From contig NC_087095.1 of assembly GCF_963855985.1 (NCBI RefSeq), positions 12,224,001-12,288,000 on the forward strand: 64,000 nucleotides of DNA, written 5' to 3'. This DNA comes from Ostrinia nubilalis. Its lineage: Eukaryota > Arthropoda > Insecta > Lepidoptera > Crambidae. This document shows, piece after piece, positions 22,111 to 32,740 of the stretch (position 1 is the first letter of the stretch; each line of letters starts with the position of its first letter). The notes below the pieces were generated by a model that did no database searches, had not been told where the DNA came from, and saw only the letters and a program-made list of their open reading frames with translations. A program made the translations under genes and the position numbers.

Positions 22111-23325
22111 TTTTTTATTATTTATTTGTGTCAGTGTGCTCTTCTAAAGAGTGTAAGACGATTGTATGTAGGTACTATTAAAATGTAATTTTAACTCATT
22201 GGTTTTATCTCATATTTGAGGAATGTACTATGTATCATGAGTAGAGTCTTCGTTTAAAAGGATGCGAACGATTTAAATTTCAATAGGTAGACAAAATTGA
22301 ATTGAATTTAAGCTTTCTCCAGTAACACTGATATTATTATACTGTGACTCATCAAAGTCATCATTGTCAAAAATATTGACAAATCGCGAACTGTCACGGC
22401 CAAAAAACTGACACGCGTCCGTCCTCCGTAAGCGCCACCGCGCGACTGATTGAGATTGTCCAAGCCGTCATGGACGATTTTTTCCACATTTTTTAACATA
22501 GTAACTAAATAAGACGCAATATAAAAATTTCATCCGTTAAAAGCCCTCAAGTTATTTCTGAACTTTAGTTTAGTAAAAGATTTAGAATCTCAAATCGCTT
22601 ATTTTAAAAATAAAACCATAAATAGAAAACGAATAGAGGTAACTTTGGGAATTTATTCTATCGAGTCAACTTCATCAAATCGTGTTTCCATCCGTTAATA
22701 GCCCTAGAAAATATCCTCAACTATTCCCAATAAAAATCTTAGCCTTTAATTTTACTGTTTAGTACCTCAAAAATGAAAAATGAAATCCTCATTTTCGCCA
22801 TTTTCTCTGCTACCCGGCCTCCGAAAAATCCGAAACACTATCGTGGCCGTAATTAAGGCATTTATCGATGCATCTGAACCGGGCACAAAATATTCCGGAC
22901 AGAATCCAACTGTTTATTGGATATTTTGCGCGACTGGACAGCCGGAGTAACCTTATCATGTTCGGATGGATTTGGAAATACTTTTTCAGAGAATAGGACA
23001 TACAAAATGAAATGGTGGAGTGAAATACACGGTAAGTATTTTTATACCTACATTAGGTACGTTTATCACTAATATTGGAACTGGTTTAGTTGTGAAAATA
23101 AGAATTTTCTGCTGTGTTTAAACCAAAACCTCATTATCCCTTTGTGTTTGTTTTCACGAACTAGTTTCAGCAATGAGACACGTACAAAACTTATACAATT
23201 CGTTTTGTATGGAAAATTCAACGAAAACACATTTTTCAGTGACAACATTTTTGCATTAAATGGGACCACTTAACCGAAATTTCGTAATCGATGTTAGGCT
23301 TTGAAATAAAATTCCAAGCAAACAA
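22111..23325. other. Spacer with a mid-GC block
   Basis: No gene recognised. Bases 22790-22990 are less AT-rich and lack repeats, which is compatible with conserved non-coding DNA but unproven. Confidence 0.3.
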
Positions 23326-23328
23326 TAA

Positions 23329-23456
23329 GGCTTAGTAGTTGCTCCACCTAACGTTTACGGTTAACGTTAGGTTAGGTTAGATTAAACGTTTTTTGTATGG
23401 TTTCTGACGGATTTTTGACATTTATTGAAGTTAAAGTAAGATTGTGCAACCCAGCC
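23329..23456. mobile_element. GGCTGGGTTGCACC-family MITE, 128 bp, with split TAA duplication
   Basis: The left end is GGCTTAGTAGTTGC and the right end is GTGCAACCCAGCC, with the internal 'GAAGTTAAAGTAAGAT' block conserved. The left TAA is at 23326-23328. The right TAA is interrupted by the following element: TA at 23457-23458 is separated from the final A at 24138. Confidence 0.75.
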
Positions 23457-23458
23457 TA

Positions 23459-24135
23459 TAGTCTTTTTCACCTAAGATGATCCGTATGACGTTTCGAGTT
23501 TGAAAGATTTAGAGATGTCACATAACTAAACCATAGCGATTTATCTATCGATTTTTTTCGAAGAGTTAGTAAAACCTACTTTTAGAGAAATATTTTGTAT
23601 AGGTGTTATTTAACAAAAAACATATTTTTTTAATTACAAATATTATTGTAACACATTTTTATTGATAATATTCAAATTTCATGGTTCGTGTTCAAAAAAA
23701 CGATTCCTAAAAAGTACTGGTTCTGTTTCTTTAAATTAAAAACTATTAATTTATTTTCAATTCGTTTATTAAAGTCAATAATCGAAAAATATAGTTGATT
23801 TTTGTGATGTTTTTAATAACTAAGTATTCACTGCAATCGATTAATGAACTGCGGAAATAATCGATTTTATTATACAAGAAATACCCCAGCACTAAATCTA
23901 TTCCGTTTCACACATTGCGTACATTAAATAAAAAATATTTTTACATCGTATTTAATTAAAATATAATCAATAGACTCAGATTTTACTATATATTTCAAGA
24001 CAAGTAGTTATTTTTTTTTATTATACTGCTAATAAAATACAAATATTTTTTCAAAAATATTCTGCATATTATGTAGTATGCGTAATATGGATAACCTTGA
24101 AGTGTCATACGGATCATCTTACGTGAAAAAGACTA
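23459..24135. mobile_element. mariner/Tc1-like non-autonomous element, 32-bp TIRs, TA duplication
   Basis: TAGTCTTTTTCACCTAAGAT... (23459-23490) and 24104-24135 are inverted repeats matching at 31 of 32 positions. TA flanks both ends (23457-23458, 24136-24137). The 677-bp interior is AT-rich without a transposase. Excising it in silico restores the MITE duplication TAA, so it is the younger insertion. Confidence 0.85.
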
Positions 24136-24138
24136 TAA

Positions 24139-25640
24139 TAGAATAGCTATCAAATTGCCAAGAAAATTGTCAATTGTTGGATATTGCCAAAATTTTCTCC
24201 TCTCGTTTTTCATCGAATGCGAATGGGAAACCGTAGACCCTACTGCAGCAATAATTAAGCCACATCGAGCCTGCATCAAGCTCCAAACGGAAATACTTCG
24301 GAGAGCGACCCTCCCATTCGTATCGCTTTCGGGACTATCGTCGAGCCAGCAAACAGATTTTGCAACTGGATCGCTTAAATAAAAGCAGCTTGGGGAGTTT
24401 ATAGGATTTTTTGAGGCAAAAAAGTTTTGAATTGAACCTAAATCAGACATCATAAGACTTTTTTTTATATATTAAAAAAAAATATATGGTTAATTTTATA
24501 GATAGTTTCAGTCGATGGCACATGAGGGTTTTGTATTTTGATCACAGAAAATAGTAAAAGTCTTAGATGAAGGTATTGTCATTCGTAGTTAACGCCTAGA
24601 CAGAAAAAAAGATTACCGACTTTATAGCAAGTATAAAACTATATTGATAATGTTTTATAAGTAAACACTGAAATAAAGATAAAGTAAACAAACCAAATAT
24701 CTTACAAAACAAAACAACAATGGTTTACAAGAAAATGGCGGCAATTTTTGCGGTCGGAGGATAAAAGAAAGCAGATAAGGCTCAGAGTACAAGATCATTT
24801 GTGTAATACGAGCCGCGAACCTCCCAACTCCGATTGAAAACCAAATACTGGCGTATCGAAGAGAGAATCTGGGAAAATTCACAAAAATTCTGTTGTAACT
24901 GAAAATATTAGATTTAGCACAAAAATATGGACAAACATTAAAAATCTTACTGGAAGATTTTGTTTGTTTGGTTGAACGCACTAATAATAGTCTCAGGAAC
25001 TTCTGGTCCCAGGAAAATTATTACTCGGAGGAAGATTATTATAGGCTACCATCGCATGGCATGTTACGACCAATAGGAGCAGAGCAGAGAAGAAATCTTT
25101 TTAAAATAAAACATCTACTCGTATTTTGGGATCTTATTCTGTCCTAATTCTAACAGACATAAGAGCCTAATCCTCGCTTTGACATCTGATTATTAGACTG
25201 CGTAGTCTGCTCGTTAATGGGACTTTTGCTCTTTTTGGTACTCTTTGTTCAATGCCGAGTTCAATACAGGGTGTAAAGGACAGGACAATAAGTAGTTAAC
25301 AGTGAACCTGACATCTGCCCTTATCTAATATTCTTTTATACTGGAACTGAAAATCTCAACGATTTTAAATCAACCCATTGAATAAGTTTATTTACCTACT
25401 ATTTGTATTGTAATTACTTTATGAGTTTAGTTATCATTCCCTGTACGAATGAATGAATGAATGAAAAAAATATATAATTATTGTATGAATGAGGTAATTC
25501 TGGTTCTTAAATGTAAAAACTTTTTGTAACATGCGAAAACTGAAAAAACTCTTTGGATGGTACAACTTCAGTTACTTCTGTATGGCTACTGTCTACGACG
25601 TCACCGTCAAACGTTCAAAAGGATGCCTTAAGCCGACGTC
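24139..25640. other. Spacer with a repeat remnant
   Basis: No gene recognised. Bases 24955-25095 (GATTTTGTTTGTTTGGTTGA ... TACGACCAATAGGAGCAGAG) match the dispersed repeat at 29430-29660 and 57785-58005. Bases 24200-24390 are mid-GC and repeat-free. Confidence 0.4.
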
Positions 25641-25649
25641 AACGTCTGA

Positions 25650-26080
25650 AACAGTACATTTCTAAGTAAGTAAGCATTGTGGCGCGGCCTACGGCGTTTA
25701 AGTAGACCATAGCCTTTTCTGGCTGAAGGTCTGTTTCCAGGCCGAAGGGGGACGGAGGGGAGTTAGAAGGCGGTTGTATGACCGTTCGCTTTTTCCTCCC
25801 CTTGGTGGTGGCCAGCAGGTTGGAGACGCGGGGGTGCCTCCTCCTGCATTGCACAGGCTACCAGCACCGTCGGACGGGATTGGCCTCGTGGTCCCGGCTA
25901 ATTCTGTTGGCCCCCATTAAGTGGGAGGCATGTTGGGTCCCGTGTAGGGCGTGATATCCGCGAAAGGCGTCTTGGTCGTTTCTAGTACCCAAGGCGGCGA
26001 CTACTATGCGGCAGAGGGAACACCCCAGGTTTTTAGTGGGTTCAAGCCCCACTTAACCTGCCAAAAAAGGCCCAAGAGGG
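25650..26080 (-). repeat. GC-rich retroelement-like segment, unidentified
   Basis: A sharply bounded GC-rich block (CCGAAGGGGGACGGAGGGGA, GTCGGACGGGATTGGCCTCG, CACCCCAGGTTTTTAGTGGG, TTCAAGCCCCACTTAACC). The longest minus-strand frames (64 and 71 codons) hold CRIVVAALGTRNDQDAFRGY but no recognised domain. Sharp borders and absence of introns suggest the 3' region of a non-LTR retrotransposon (R1/Jockey-like is a guess), not a host exon. Confidence 0.35.
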
Positions 26081-26142
26081 ATGGTAGAGTTTGTCAACCT
26101 GTAAACCCTAGTCTAAATAAAACAAGTTGACATAAGACTTAC

Positions 26143-26307
26143 ATTTCTGCGAGTCCTGCTTGGCGGGCAGCTTCTTGTCGCGCACCATGGCGGGGCGGGG
26201 GGCGGGGCGGGGCGGGCGGCGCGCCGCGCCTTGGTACTATCGGCCCCGGCCCGCGCCGCCGGCGCTTGCGCACAGTGCCACTGTGTTCTCGTGGTTGTGC
26301 CAGATAC
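26143..26307 (-). CDS. Probable first coding exon of an unidentified host gene
   Basis: Minus strand: a TTGTTTTTTCCAG acceptor-like site ends at 26308. It is followed by about 119 bp of very GC-rich leader, then ATG at 26188-26186 in a strong Kozak context (CCCGCCATGG). The frame reads MVRDKKLPAKQDSQK, 15 codons plus one base, and meets the consensus donor T|GTAAGT (GT at 26142-26141). A TAG 16 codons upstream in the same frame supports this ATG as the true start. The leader contains several CCCCGCCC boxes, so part of it may be promoter rather than spliced 5' UTR. I do not recognise the product. No downstream exon was found between 1 and 26142, so the gene would have a large intron or extend beyond the window. 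Confidence 0.6.
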
Positions 26308-26435
26308 CTGGAAAAAACAATTTTTATTTGAGACTACAATTCACACAAGGGTCTTATCTTGATTGAGTGCCACAAAAAATTGGGCCTTGAAAGACAAAAA
26401 TACTAAATAAAGGGTCCTGCTGTGAAAAATCTATA

Positions 26436-26625
26436 CTCTGTCTTGCTTTCACGTCTAAAAAACTAAACCGATTTTGATGAAATTTGGCGTAGAGATAGTT
26501 TGAGTCCCTGGAAAGGATATAGGATAGTTTTTATCCCGGTTTTTGAAACAGGGACGCGCGCGATAAAGGTTTTCTGTGACAGACAAAATTCCACGCTGGC
26601 GAAGCCGCGGGCAGAAAGCTAGTAG
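26436..26625 (-). repeat. Dispersed 'CTAGCTTTCTGCCCGCGGC' repeat, reverse copy
   Basis: AACCGATTTTGATGAAATTT, GATAGTTTGAGTCCCTGG and GACGCGCGCGATAAAG, ending GGCGAAGCCGCGGGCAGAAAGCTAG, are shared with 27960-28139. It is non-coding. Confidence 0.7.
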
Positions 26626-27700
26626 CGAAATATGGATGTTTATGAATACGGGCGTAATCCCACCACAATTCGTCCCCACTACTGCAACTCCTATTCATAG
26701 CCAAAATCTAGAGCTTATTCACCAATGAAACCTAACCAGTGGAGAAAAGCTAACTCTTGGCACCCGTAACGAACGTAACTAGATTTCTCTCCATTGCAAA
26801 GCGAAAACAGAAAACACAAAAGAATTTTGACGCGGGCTCGAATATCCTATCATCGTTTGCAATTTGTCGACCACCTACTTGGTCCAATTACCTAAATAAT
26901 ATATTAAAAATTCCAAATCCATTATTATGTTTTCTGCGAGCTTCTGCCACTCATACATAACCTTTCAAACAAATTAAATTCAAGTACAAAAATGAAATTA
27001 CCCCACCCACTACATCCTGAAATTAATAAGCGTCGAGAGAAGGCGATGTTACTTCGTTTAAGGCTTCGCTAATCTTCAAGTAGGTAAGGTGAGTTTACAC
27101 TCTAGAGCAATTCTATGTAATTACGTTCTTACTTCTATGATATTGATTTTTGCCACTTGGCGTTTCAGAATCATTTGACTATACAAGCAAATGCTTTTTA
27201 GTCTATACTCACCTGTAGGTAGACCTTCAAGTTTGGAAGCATCTATTAAGGGTGCTTTCCCCACCTGATTGCTCCAGAAACTTGGGAGTTCGGCAAAGAT
27301 ATCAAATGTCTGGATTAAGTTTCGAACTATGAAGCCTCGGTGCAGCCAATACTTTGGAGTTGAACGAGGATGTGCCGATTGAATTTGTATAGTCCGCCAA
27401 TGGATGCTAACAATTTTTCTCATGGGGATGATATTGACACAGCTATTTTAAGCACACAGTATTAATGCATAAGCAAAATAATTTCTAACTACATAGATCT
27501 TTGTGACTTTTCATTCAGTATTTTGGTAAATTTGTATCATAACGTGTTTCCAATATTGCCAAGGCCTATTGATACAGAGTACATTTTATCAATTACCTGA
27601 TAGGAATTCAGTCCAAAGAAAATATATTTTTTCATAGAATGGAAATGGAGGAATAGAGTATTTAATAATCAACAAACCTTATTAAACACTTCATATAAAA
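26626..27700. other. Spacer without recognised gene
   Basis: A 100-codon minus-strand frame at 27121-27423 ends in a fair donor-like ACAG|GTGAGT, but its product shows no domain and is not linked to the exon at 26143-26307 in frame. I see nothing else. Confidence 0.3.
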
Positions 27701-27905
27701 CTAGCTTTTGCCCGTGGCTTCACCCGCGTGAAATTTAGTGACACAGATCGGCATAAATTATAGCCTATATGTTAATCTGGGTTACAAACAATAATACTGT
27801 AAAGTTTCAACAAAATCCATTCAGTAGTTTTTGCGTGAAAAAGCAACAAACATCCAGACATCCAAACTTTCGCATCCCAACTAATATTATAAATGCGAAA
27901 GTAAC

Positions 27906-27958
<53 letters not shown>

Positions 27959-28352
27959 TACGCTTTCCCGCTTAAACCTCGCAACCGATTTTGATGAAAT
28001 TTGGCATAGAGATAGTTTGAGTCCCGGGAAAGAACATAGGATAGTTTTTATCCCGGTTTTTGAAACAGGGACGCGCGCGATAAAGTTTTTCTGTGACAGA
28101 CAAAATTCCACGCGGGCGAAGCCGCGGGCGGAAAGCTAGTTTATAATATACTAGCTTTCCGCCCGCGGCTTCGCACGCGTGAAATTTCGTTTGTCACAGA
28201 TCGTCATAAATTATAGCCTATATGTTATTCTGGATTATGAACAATAATACTGTAAAGTTTCATCAAAATCCGTTCAGTGGTTTTTGAGCCTATTCATTAC
28301 AAACATACAAAAATAGGTACAAATCTTTCCTCTTTATAATATTAGTATAGAT
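27701..28352. repeat. Cluster of three dispersed repeats, tail-to-tail, with TCTG microsatellite
   Basis: Copy A (27701-27890, plus) begins ACTAGCTTTTGCCCGTGGCT. Copy B (27886-28139, minus) ends GCCGCGGGCGGAAAGCTAGT. Copy C (28150-28352, plus) begins ACTAGCTTTCCGCCCGCGGC and ends TTTATAATATTAGTATAGAT. A and B meet at their 'TAATATTATAAATGCGAAAG' ends. Between 27906 and 27958 copy B carries about 13 TCTG units. The arrangement suggests repeated insertion at the AT-rich repeat tails. Confidence 0.75.
27906..27958. repeat. (TCTG)n microsatellite
   Basis: About 13 uninterrupted TCTG units embedded in a dispersed repeat. Confidence 0.95.
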
Positions 28353-29425
28353 TTGTAGGAATTAGTAGGATTAGTAGGAAGTAGGATTAGTAGGATTTTA
28401 AAACAGCCCTAACTTAACTGAAAAGTTAAAGCACCATATCCAAAGCCAATGCAGTGAAATTACATACTTTAATGGACAAATTCAGACAACGTACAGCTGC
28501 AATAACCATCAGCTGAGCGTCTAATATCCCAAATTCGATTAGGTAACCAGCGATGTATCAGTATCCAAAGCCTTTGCGCACCTAAAAATAGCAAAGCCAG
28601 CCAAAGCCACGGGCTTGGATGTGTTCCAAAAACCACTCTTATATGTGGATTTAATTGAGGACTTAATATTGGTTACGTAGTTTGGTGAAGAACAGTATCC
28701 TAGCCTAGGCTTTGTTGTCTAACCTTCAAGGATTGGGACTTATGACTTGGTCCTAGATACAATTCCGTATTGGCTATAGATACATGGAGAGAGTATTTTC
28801 CACTATGTTACCAGACTTAGGAAGAAGACAGGTTTAGGAATATACGATAGTGTACACGTAAACAAATAAATAATGGCAGATGAATCGTCGCACATACTTT
28901 ATGATATCGATCTGAAAGTAGTTAGCAGACGTAAGCACACGCAAGCTTTACACAAAGATTTTAATTAACTCATGAAATTGAAGCTAAACTACCTAAGTAA
29001 GCATTACCCCAGCCATAACATCGCTCACCGCATAGTTTTCCATGAATTGAACGTCTGAATTCGGATAACTTATCTGAATCCCGGGATACTGAGCGTACGT
29101 TTTAATTGAGGACATAATATTAGTTACACAGGCCCGTTCAGTCGAGGGGTTTACTGGGGCGGATAATTCATTAACCATCCGGAAAAACGATCAAAGCAAT
29201 TTAGAGCCGGTCGCAGATTTGTGCTGACACGGAGCACAACACGGAGGTCGTCCGGACGGTTTCACCGATGAGCCTTGTTGAGCAATGTGTGGGTGGGTAA
29301 AAGAAAAACCGTTATTACAAACGAAATTGACAGATATAAAAAACGTATTTTGCTAATGATGTTTAACGTTTTCATCGCTTTAACGATGAGTAAATGAGTT
29401 GAACGAAAGTCAATCAAATACTGAT
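28353..29425. other. Spacer with a possible RT remnant
   Basis: At 28560-28690 the plus strand reads VSVSKAFAHLKIAKPAKATG then LDVF, reminiscent of the 'K-A-x-G-L-D' block of LINE reverse transcriptases. It is too short and decayed to assign. The 61-codon minus frame at 28993-29178 has no recognisable domain. Confidence 0.25.
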
Positions 29426-29429
29426 TTCT

Positions 29430-29660
29430 ATACCATGAGAGTTGGTTTGTTTGAATGCGCTAATCTCAGGAACTAGTGCATAGTGGTCCGATTTGAAAAG
29501 TTATTTGTATGTTGGATAACTCATTTATCGAGAAAGGCTATAGGCTACATACCATTACGCTACGACCAATAGGAGCAGAGCATCACTGAAAAATATGGAA
29601 TACGGGAAAAAATATCCAAACAATTTTCACGCGTGCAAAGTCGCAGGCACAGCTAGTAAA
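29430..29660 (+). repeat. Dispersed repeat 'TTTGTTTGAATGCGCTAATC'
   Basis: Contains TACGACCAATAGGAGCAGAG and ends with ATTTTCACGCGTGCAAAGTC-GCAGGCACAGCTAG. Related copies lie at 24955-25095 (partial) and 57785-58005. Non-coding. Confidence 0.65.
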
Positions 29661-30193
29661 GTAAGATTAATGTATCAACAAACTCGTATTTGTTTGGAAC
29701 AGGCGTAATTAAATTACGACGTTTATTTTGAGTCCGTCTGTGATTTCAATTACATAAGTCGGATCAAACACAGATCCGTTTTTCTCGCAATCCCCTGATC
29801 TATATGTCAGCAGGGTCAGGTCTATTTTTAGCAAAAAACCTAACCAAAACCAACCAAACTGGCGAAACATGAAGATGTTCCTGTAAGTATGAATTAAACA
29901 AAAATGATAGATTCTACTATGAAAATGCAACAACTTTTCTACAGGCTACTTATTGGCTGATTACTAAAGACAATTTGTACCTACGAAAAAGTTAATTTTT
30001 TTCGGAAGATTTGAATCTCTTGGGTAAAATTGTTGCATTTGAGTCGTAGATCCAATCCTTTTTGTTTGATCCACTCTGGGACACCCTGTATAGGTTACCT
30101 ATCGGTTGGTGTATCGTTACAAGCCTATTGATTGCCTGTATCCCCAAACTCACATGAACAAGCAACAGTGTTTACCTGCAGCTTATATTCGTG
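29661..30193. other. Spacer without recognised feature
   Basis: No supported gene or repeat. Confidence 0.3.
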
Positions 30194-30680
30194 TATATGT
30201 TACGGTCAAAGTGATAAATGTGAAAATTATGAATAATCGCCGGTTATTATGAATAATTACCGCATGATTTGGTAAATGTGATTAATATGAGGTCATTTAT
30301 GTGTGTATAAAACTAAATAGGCGGCTTAGGGGTGGCCCAAGGGCCACCCCCGCCGCACCTTAACCTATTTTTCACTTTAAATCAAAACATTATGTTATAG
30401 GCATCATGGAAAAGTAATATTATGCAAGAAACATTCCAAACTCATTATGCCAAATTATATTAATATATGATATCAAAACGTCCAAAAGTTTGGCTGTACA
30501 CGAGCACGTACACAAGATGTTGTTCTCTTTTATGAAATTTGTTAGTACTAAGGTTGAATTATTAAATAATCAATGTTAAATGTGATTAATTTATCACTTT
30601 TACCGCGACTGTTGGTAATTATTCATAATAACCGGTTATTATTAATAATTTTCAATTTATCACATTAACCGTAACATATA
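30194..30680. mobile_element. Foldback element with about 66-bp inverted repeats
   Basis: TATATGTTACGGTCAAAGTG at 30194 and its inverted counterpart ending ACCGTAACATATA at 30680 open about 66 bp of imperfect inverted repeat containing AACCGGTTATTATGAATAAT. The outermost TA on each side may be a TA target duplication (Tc1/mariner-like). In the middle, GGGGTGGCCC-AA-GGGCCACCCC (30331-30352) is a perfect small palindrome. There is no coding capacity. Confidence 0.7.
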
Positions 30681-31570
30681 CATAAAAGGCCCGAGGCGGG
30701 ATCCTGTGTAAACCTTGTTCGGTCGTTTAATCCTAGCTATCTCTAGCACTAGGTCTACCTAAGTCTTGGTAGTTAGCAATATATCACCTGGAAGATCGGG
30801 CGACGCAATTATTAGCTACGTACTGGTAGCAGAAAAAGTCAAAGGCTTTTGAACCTAACTTTTTCTATCTCCAAAAGATTGGAGATAGAAAAAGTTAGGT
30901 TCAGAACTAGTCACATTACGTAAAATTTTGACCAGAAATATAACTTGCTGAAAATTGTTAATAAATAACTTATTAATACGCTAAATTCCTTATTAATCCA
31001 ACTCAATTAACTCAATCAAGATTGGGGATTGTAATTTAAATTTCTATAGCCACTTATTCAATTCGTTTGCGTATTTAATTTAAACTCAATTCAATCTGAA
31101 TGTAAGGGCCTCTCCAGTTTCCTTCACTGGCGTGTCATTCGTAATTGGCCCAAAGTAATAGCCATTAATAACCAAACCGTTTAATAATAAGGCCCAATCT
31201 AATTGAAGTGGGTCATCGGTTAAAAGTGGTGGTCCCTTCAACACAGCACCTGACTGGTCTCAGGATGTGAATTTTCTTTGGTACAGCCTCATTATGGAGA
31301 AGATTGCTACGGGCAATTACTTACATATTATGGGAATGTTTGCCTTTGTAACCTCGGATGAAAGTCAATTAAAACGTATAAATTAAAATTACTAAGTAAA
31401 TCTATATTTCCGTGATCTAGTGATAAAAGAAATGACGTTCACGACTGAGGAGTAGATTCTCATTTTTTTAAGGATTGCTCCTAAGATTGCATACTTTATT
31501 TAACCTGATTGTCAGGAAAATAAATCGGACTTAGTCCTAACAATAGGGTTGTGATACGTCTAGGATGAAA
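30681..31570. other. Spacer downstream of the cuticular gene
   Basis: Apart from the hairpin at 30850-30903, no feature was recognised. Confidence 0.3.
30850..30903. repeat. Perfect hairpin, 24-bp arms, 6-nt loop
   Basis: TGAACCTAACTTTTTCTATC... at 30850-30873 is exactly complementary to 30880-30903. Confidence 0.9.
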
Positions 31571-31596
31571 GAAAGATATTGGTTTTTATAAACTGC

Positions 31597-31602
31597 TTTA
31601 TT
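31597..31602 (-). terminator. Poly(A) signal AATAAA of the cuticular gene
   Basis: AATAAA on the minus strand about 53 bp beyond the TAG stop at 31657-31655, at the normal distance for a short insect 3' UTR. Confidence 0.7.
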
Positions 31603-31654
31603 TGCCATTCAAATATGAATACAATGTTCATAGATATATTATCAGAAAGAAATT

Positions 31655-32672
31655 CTACCACACATTGTTTCCATAAGCACCAATGCCGGCACCATAGCCG
31701 CCATATCCTAGGGGATTCCCGTAAGGAAGACCAGCAGGCCCGTATGCTCCTCGCAGTCCATTGTACACGTCAGCACCAGCATATGGGAGACCAGCTCCAG
31801 CATAAGGACCGAGACCAGCTAATCCAGCGCGGTTGTATGGACCAGCCAGTCCGTTGTAAGCGCCAGGGTACGCTCCGTTGTAAGCGCCAGGGTACGCTCC
31901 GTTGTAAGCGCCAGCGTACGCTCCGTTGTAAGCGCCAGGGTACGCTCCGTTGTAAGGCACATGCGGGCCGGAGTACTTGTTGAAGTTGGCGTAAGAGGTG
32001 GCTACGCCTCCAGGGGTCAGGCCAGGGTATCCAGCACCGTAGCCGCCATAGCCGTACCCTCCGTAGCCGCCAGCATACGCCCCTAGTCCATTCAGAGCCG
32101 GGTTGCTGAGAGCACCCGAACGGACTAGGCCGATGAAACAGGCGAGTACGGCAATCTGGAATACCAAAAAATGATGAAGTTATGTAACACTGAGTATTGA
32201 ATTATTTTGTTACAATGCTTGTTGAAAATTGCTCGTTAGAGGCCGCCACTTGTGGATGTAAAAAAGTCAGATTAACTAAGCAGGAATACCACATGAAATG
32301 TAGGTATAGATGACCCACGCTGACTGTCCCACCAAACTCAATGACAGGGGGGCGCTATAATCGTTTAACTATATGGTTTCCAACATGGCAAAAATTGGAA
32401 CCAGCGATCCAGTATTGACGGTGGCGCCCCGCTGTCAATGTCATGGATAGGACAGTTCAGTATATTGGAACTAGGTATATAACAGCGGTTACCAAGCACC
32501 CACTTTTAATGTTGCTTTTTGCCCTTTAAGAGCAGGCCCTTTATTCTTTCGCACTCTCAAAAATGTAAACGACAACGGAAGCTTGTTTTATCGTAGCAGA
32601 AATGTGATTTTACTTTCGGCTATTGTTCAGTGTTGACTGTGAAAAAATAAACTTATTTACCTTGGCAAACAT
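31655..32672 (-). CDS. Cuticular-type Gly/Ala/Tyr-rich secreted protein, two exons
   Basis: Exon 1 encodes only MFAK (32672-32661) and ends at AAG|GTAAAT. Exon 2 starts at 32155 after TTTGGTATTCCAG and runs to TAG at 31657-31655. The joined phase-0 product is 170 aa. It opens with a typical signal peptide (MFAKIAVLACFIGLVRSG). The mature part is low-complexity and rich in GYGGYG and GAYPGAYNG repeats, with no chitin-binding Rebers-Riddiford motif. A tiny first exon cut inside the signal peptide plus a Gly/Ala/Tyr-rich mature chain is the usual design of insect cuticular protein genes (CPG or 'hypothetical' cuticular class), so I infer an extracellular structural cuticle protein made by epidermis. 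A TATA box lies 61 bp upstream of the ATG. An inverted-repeat MITE-like sequence sits in the intron. Similar composition is also seen in some eggshell and silk-associated proteins. Confidence 0.85.
31855..31960 (-). repeat. 24-bp coding minisatellite in the cuticular gene
   Basis: GTAAGCGCCAGGGTACGCTC-CGTT (plus strand) repeats about four to five times in phase, giving the GAYPGAYN peptide repeats. One unit has a single base change (AGCGTACG). Confidence 0.9.
32320..32460. mobile_element. Small inverted-repeat element in the cuticular gene intron
   Basis: CTGACTGTCCCACC and TGACAGGGGGGCGC at the left are complementary to GCGCCCCGCTGTCA and GGACAGTTCAG at the right. It is probably a MITE, but no target duplication was resolved. 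Confidence 0.5.
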
Positions 32673-32732
32673 TTTGTAGGTTCCTTATCTTCAAGTTAGT
32701 CTTGAATGATGATGATTAGGTACCACCCGACG

Positions 32733-32740
32733 CTTTTATA
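32733..32740 (-). promoter_or_regulatory. TATA box of the cuticular gene
   Basis: TATAAAAG on the minus strand, 61 bp upstream of the ATG at 32672. That places the transcription start near 32710, within ATCATCATTCAAG. Confidence 0.7.

Noticed and set aside
27121..27423. 100-codon minus-strand frame ending in a donor-like site
   Set aside because: No domain, and a stop in the leader of 26143-26307 prevents in-frame joining; chance ORF is likelier.
27906..27958. CRISPR-like short repeats
   Set aside because: Pure TCTG microsatellite in a eukaryotic repeat; no spacers.
31579..31983. Plus-strand 134-codon frame with Cys/Arg repeats
   Set aside because: Shadow of the cuticular protein repeats on the opposite strand.
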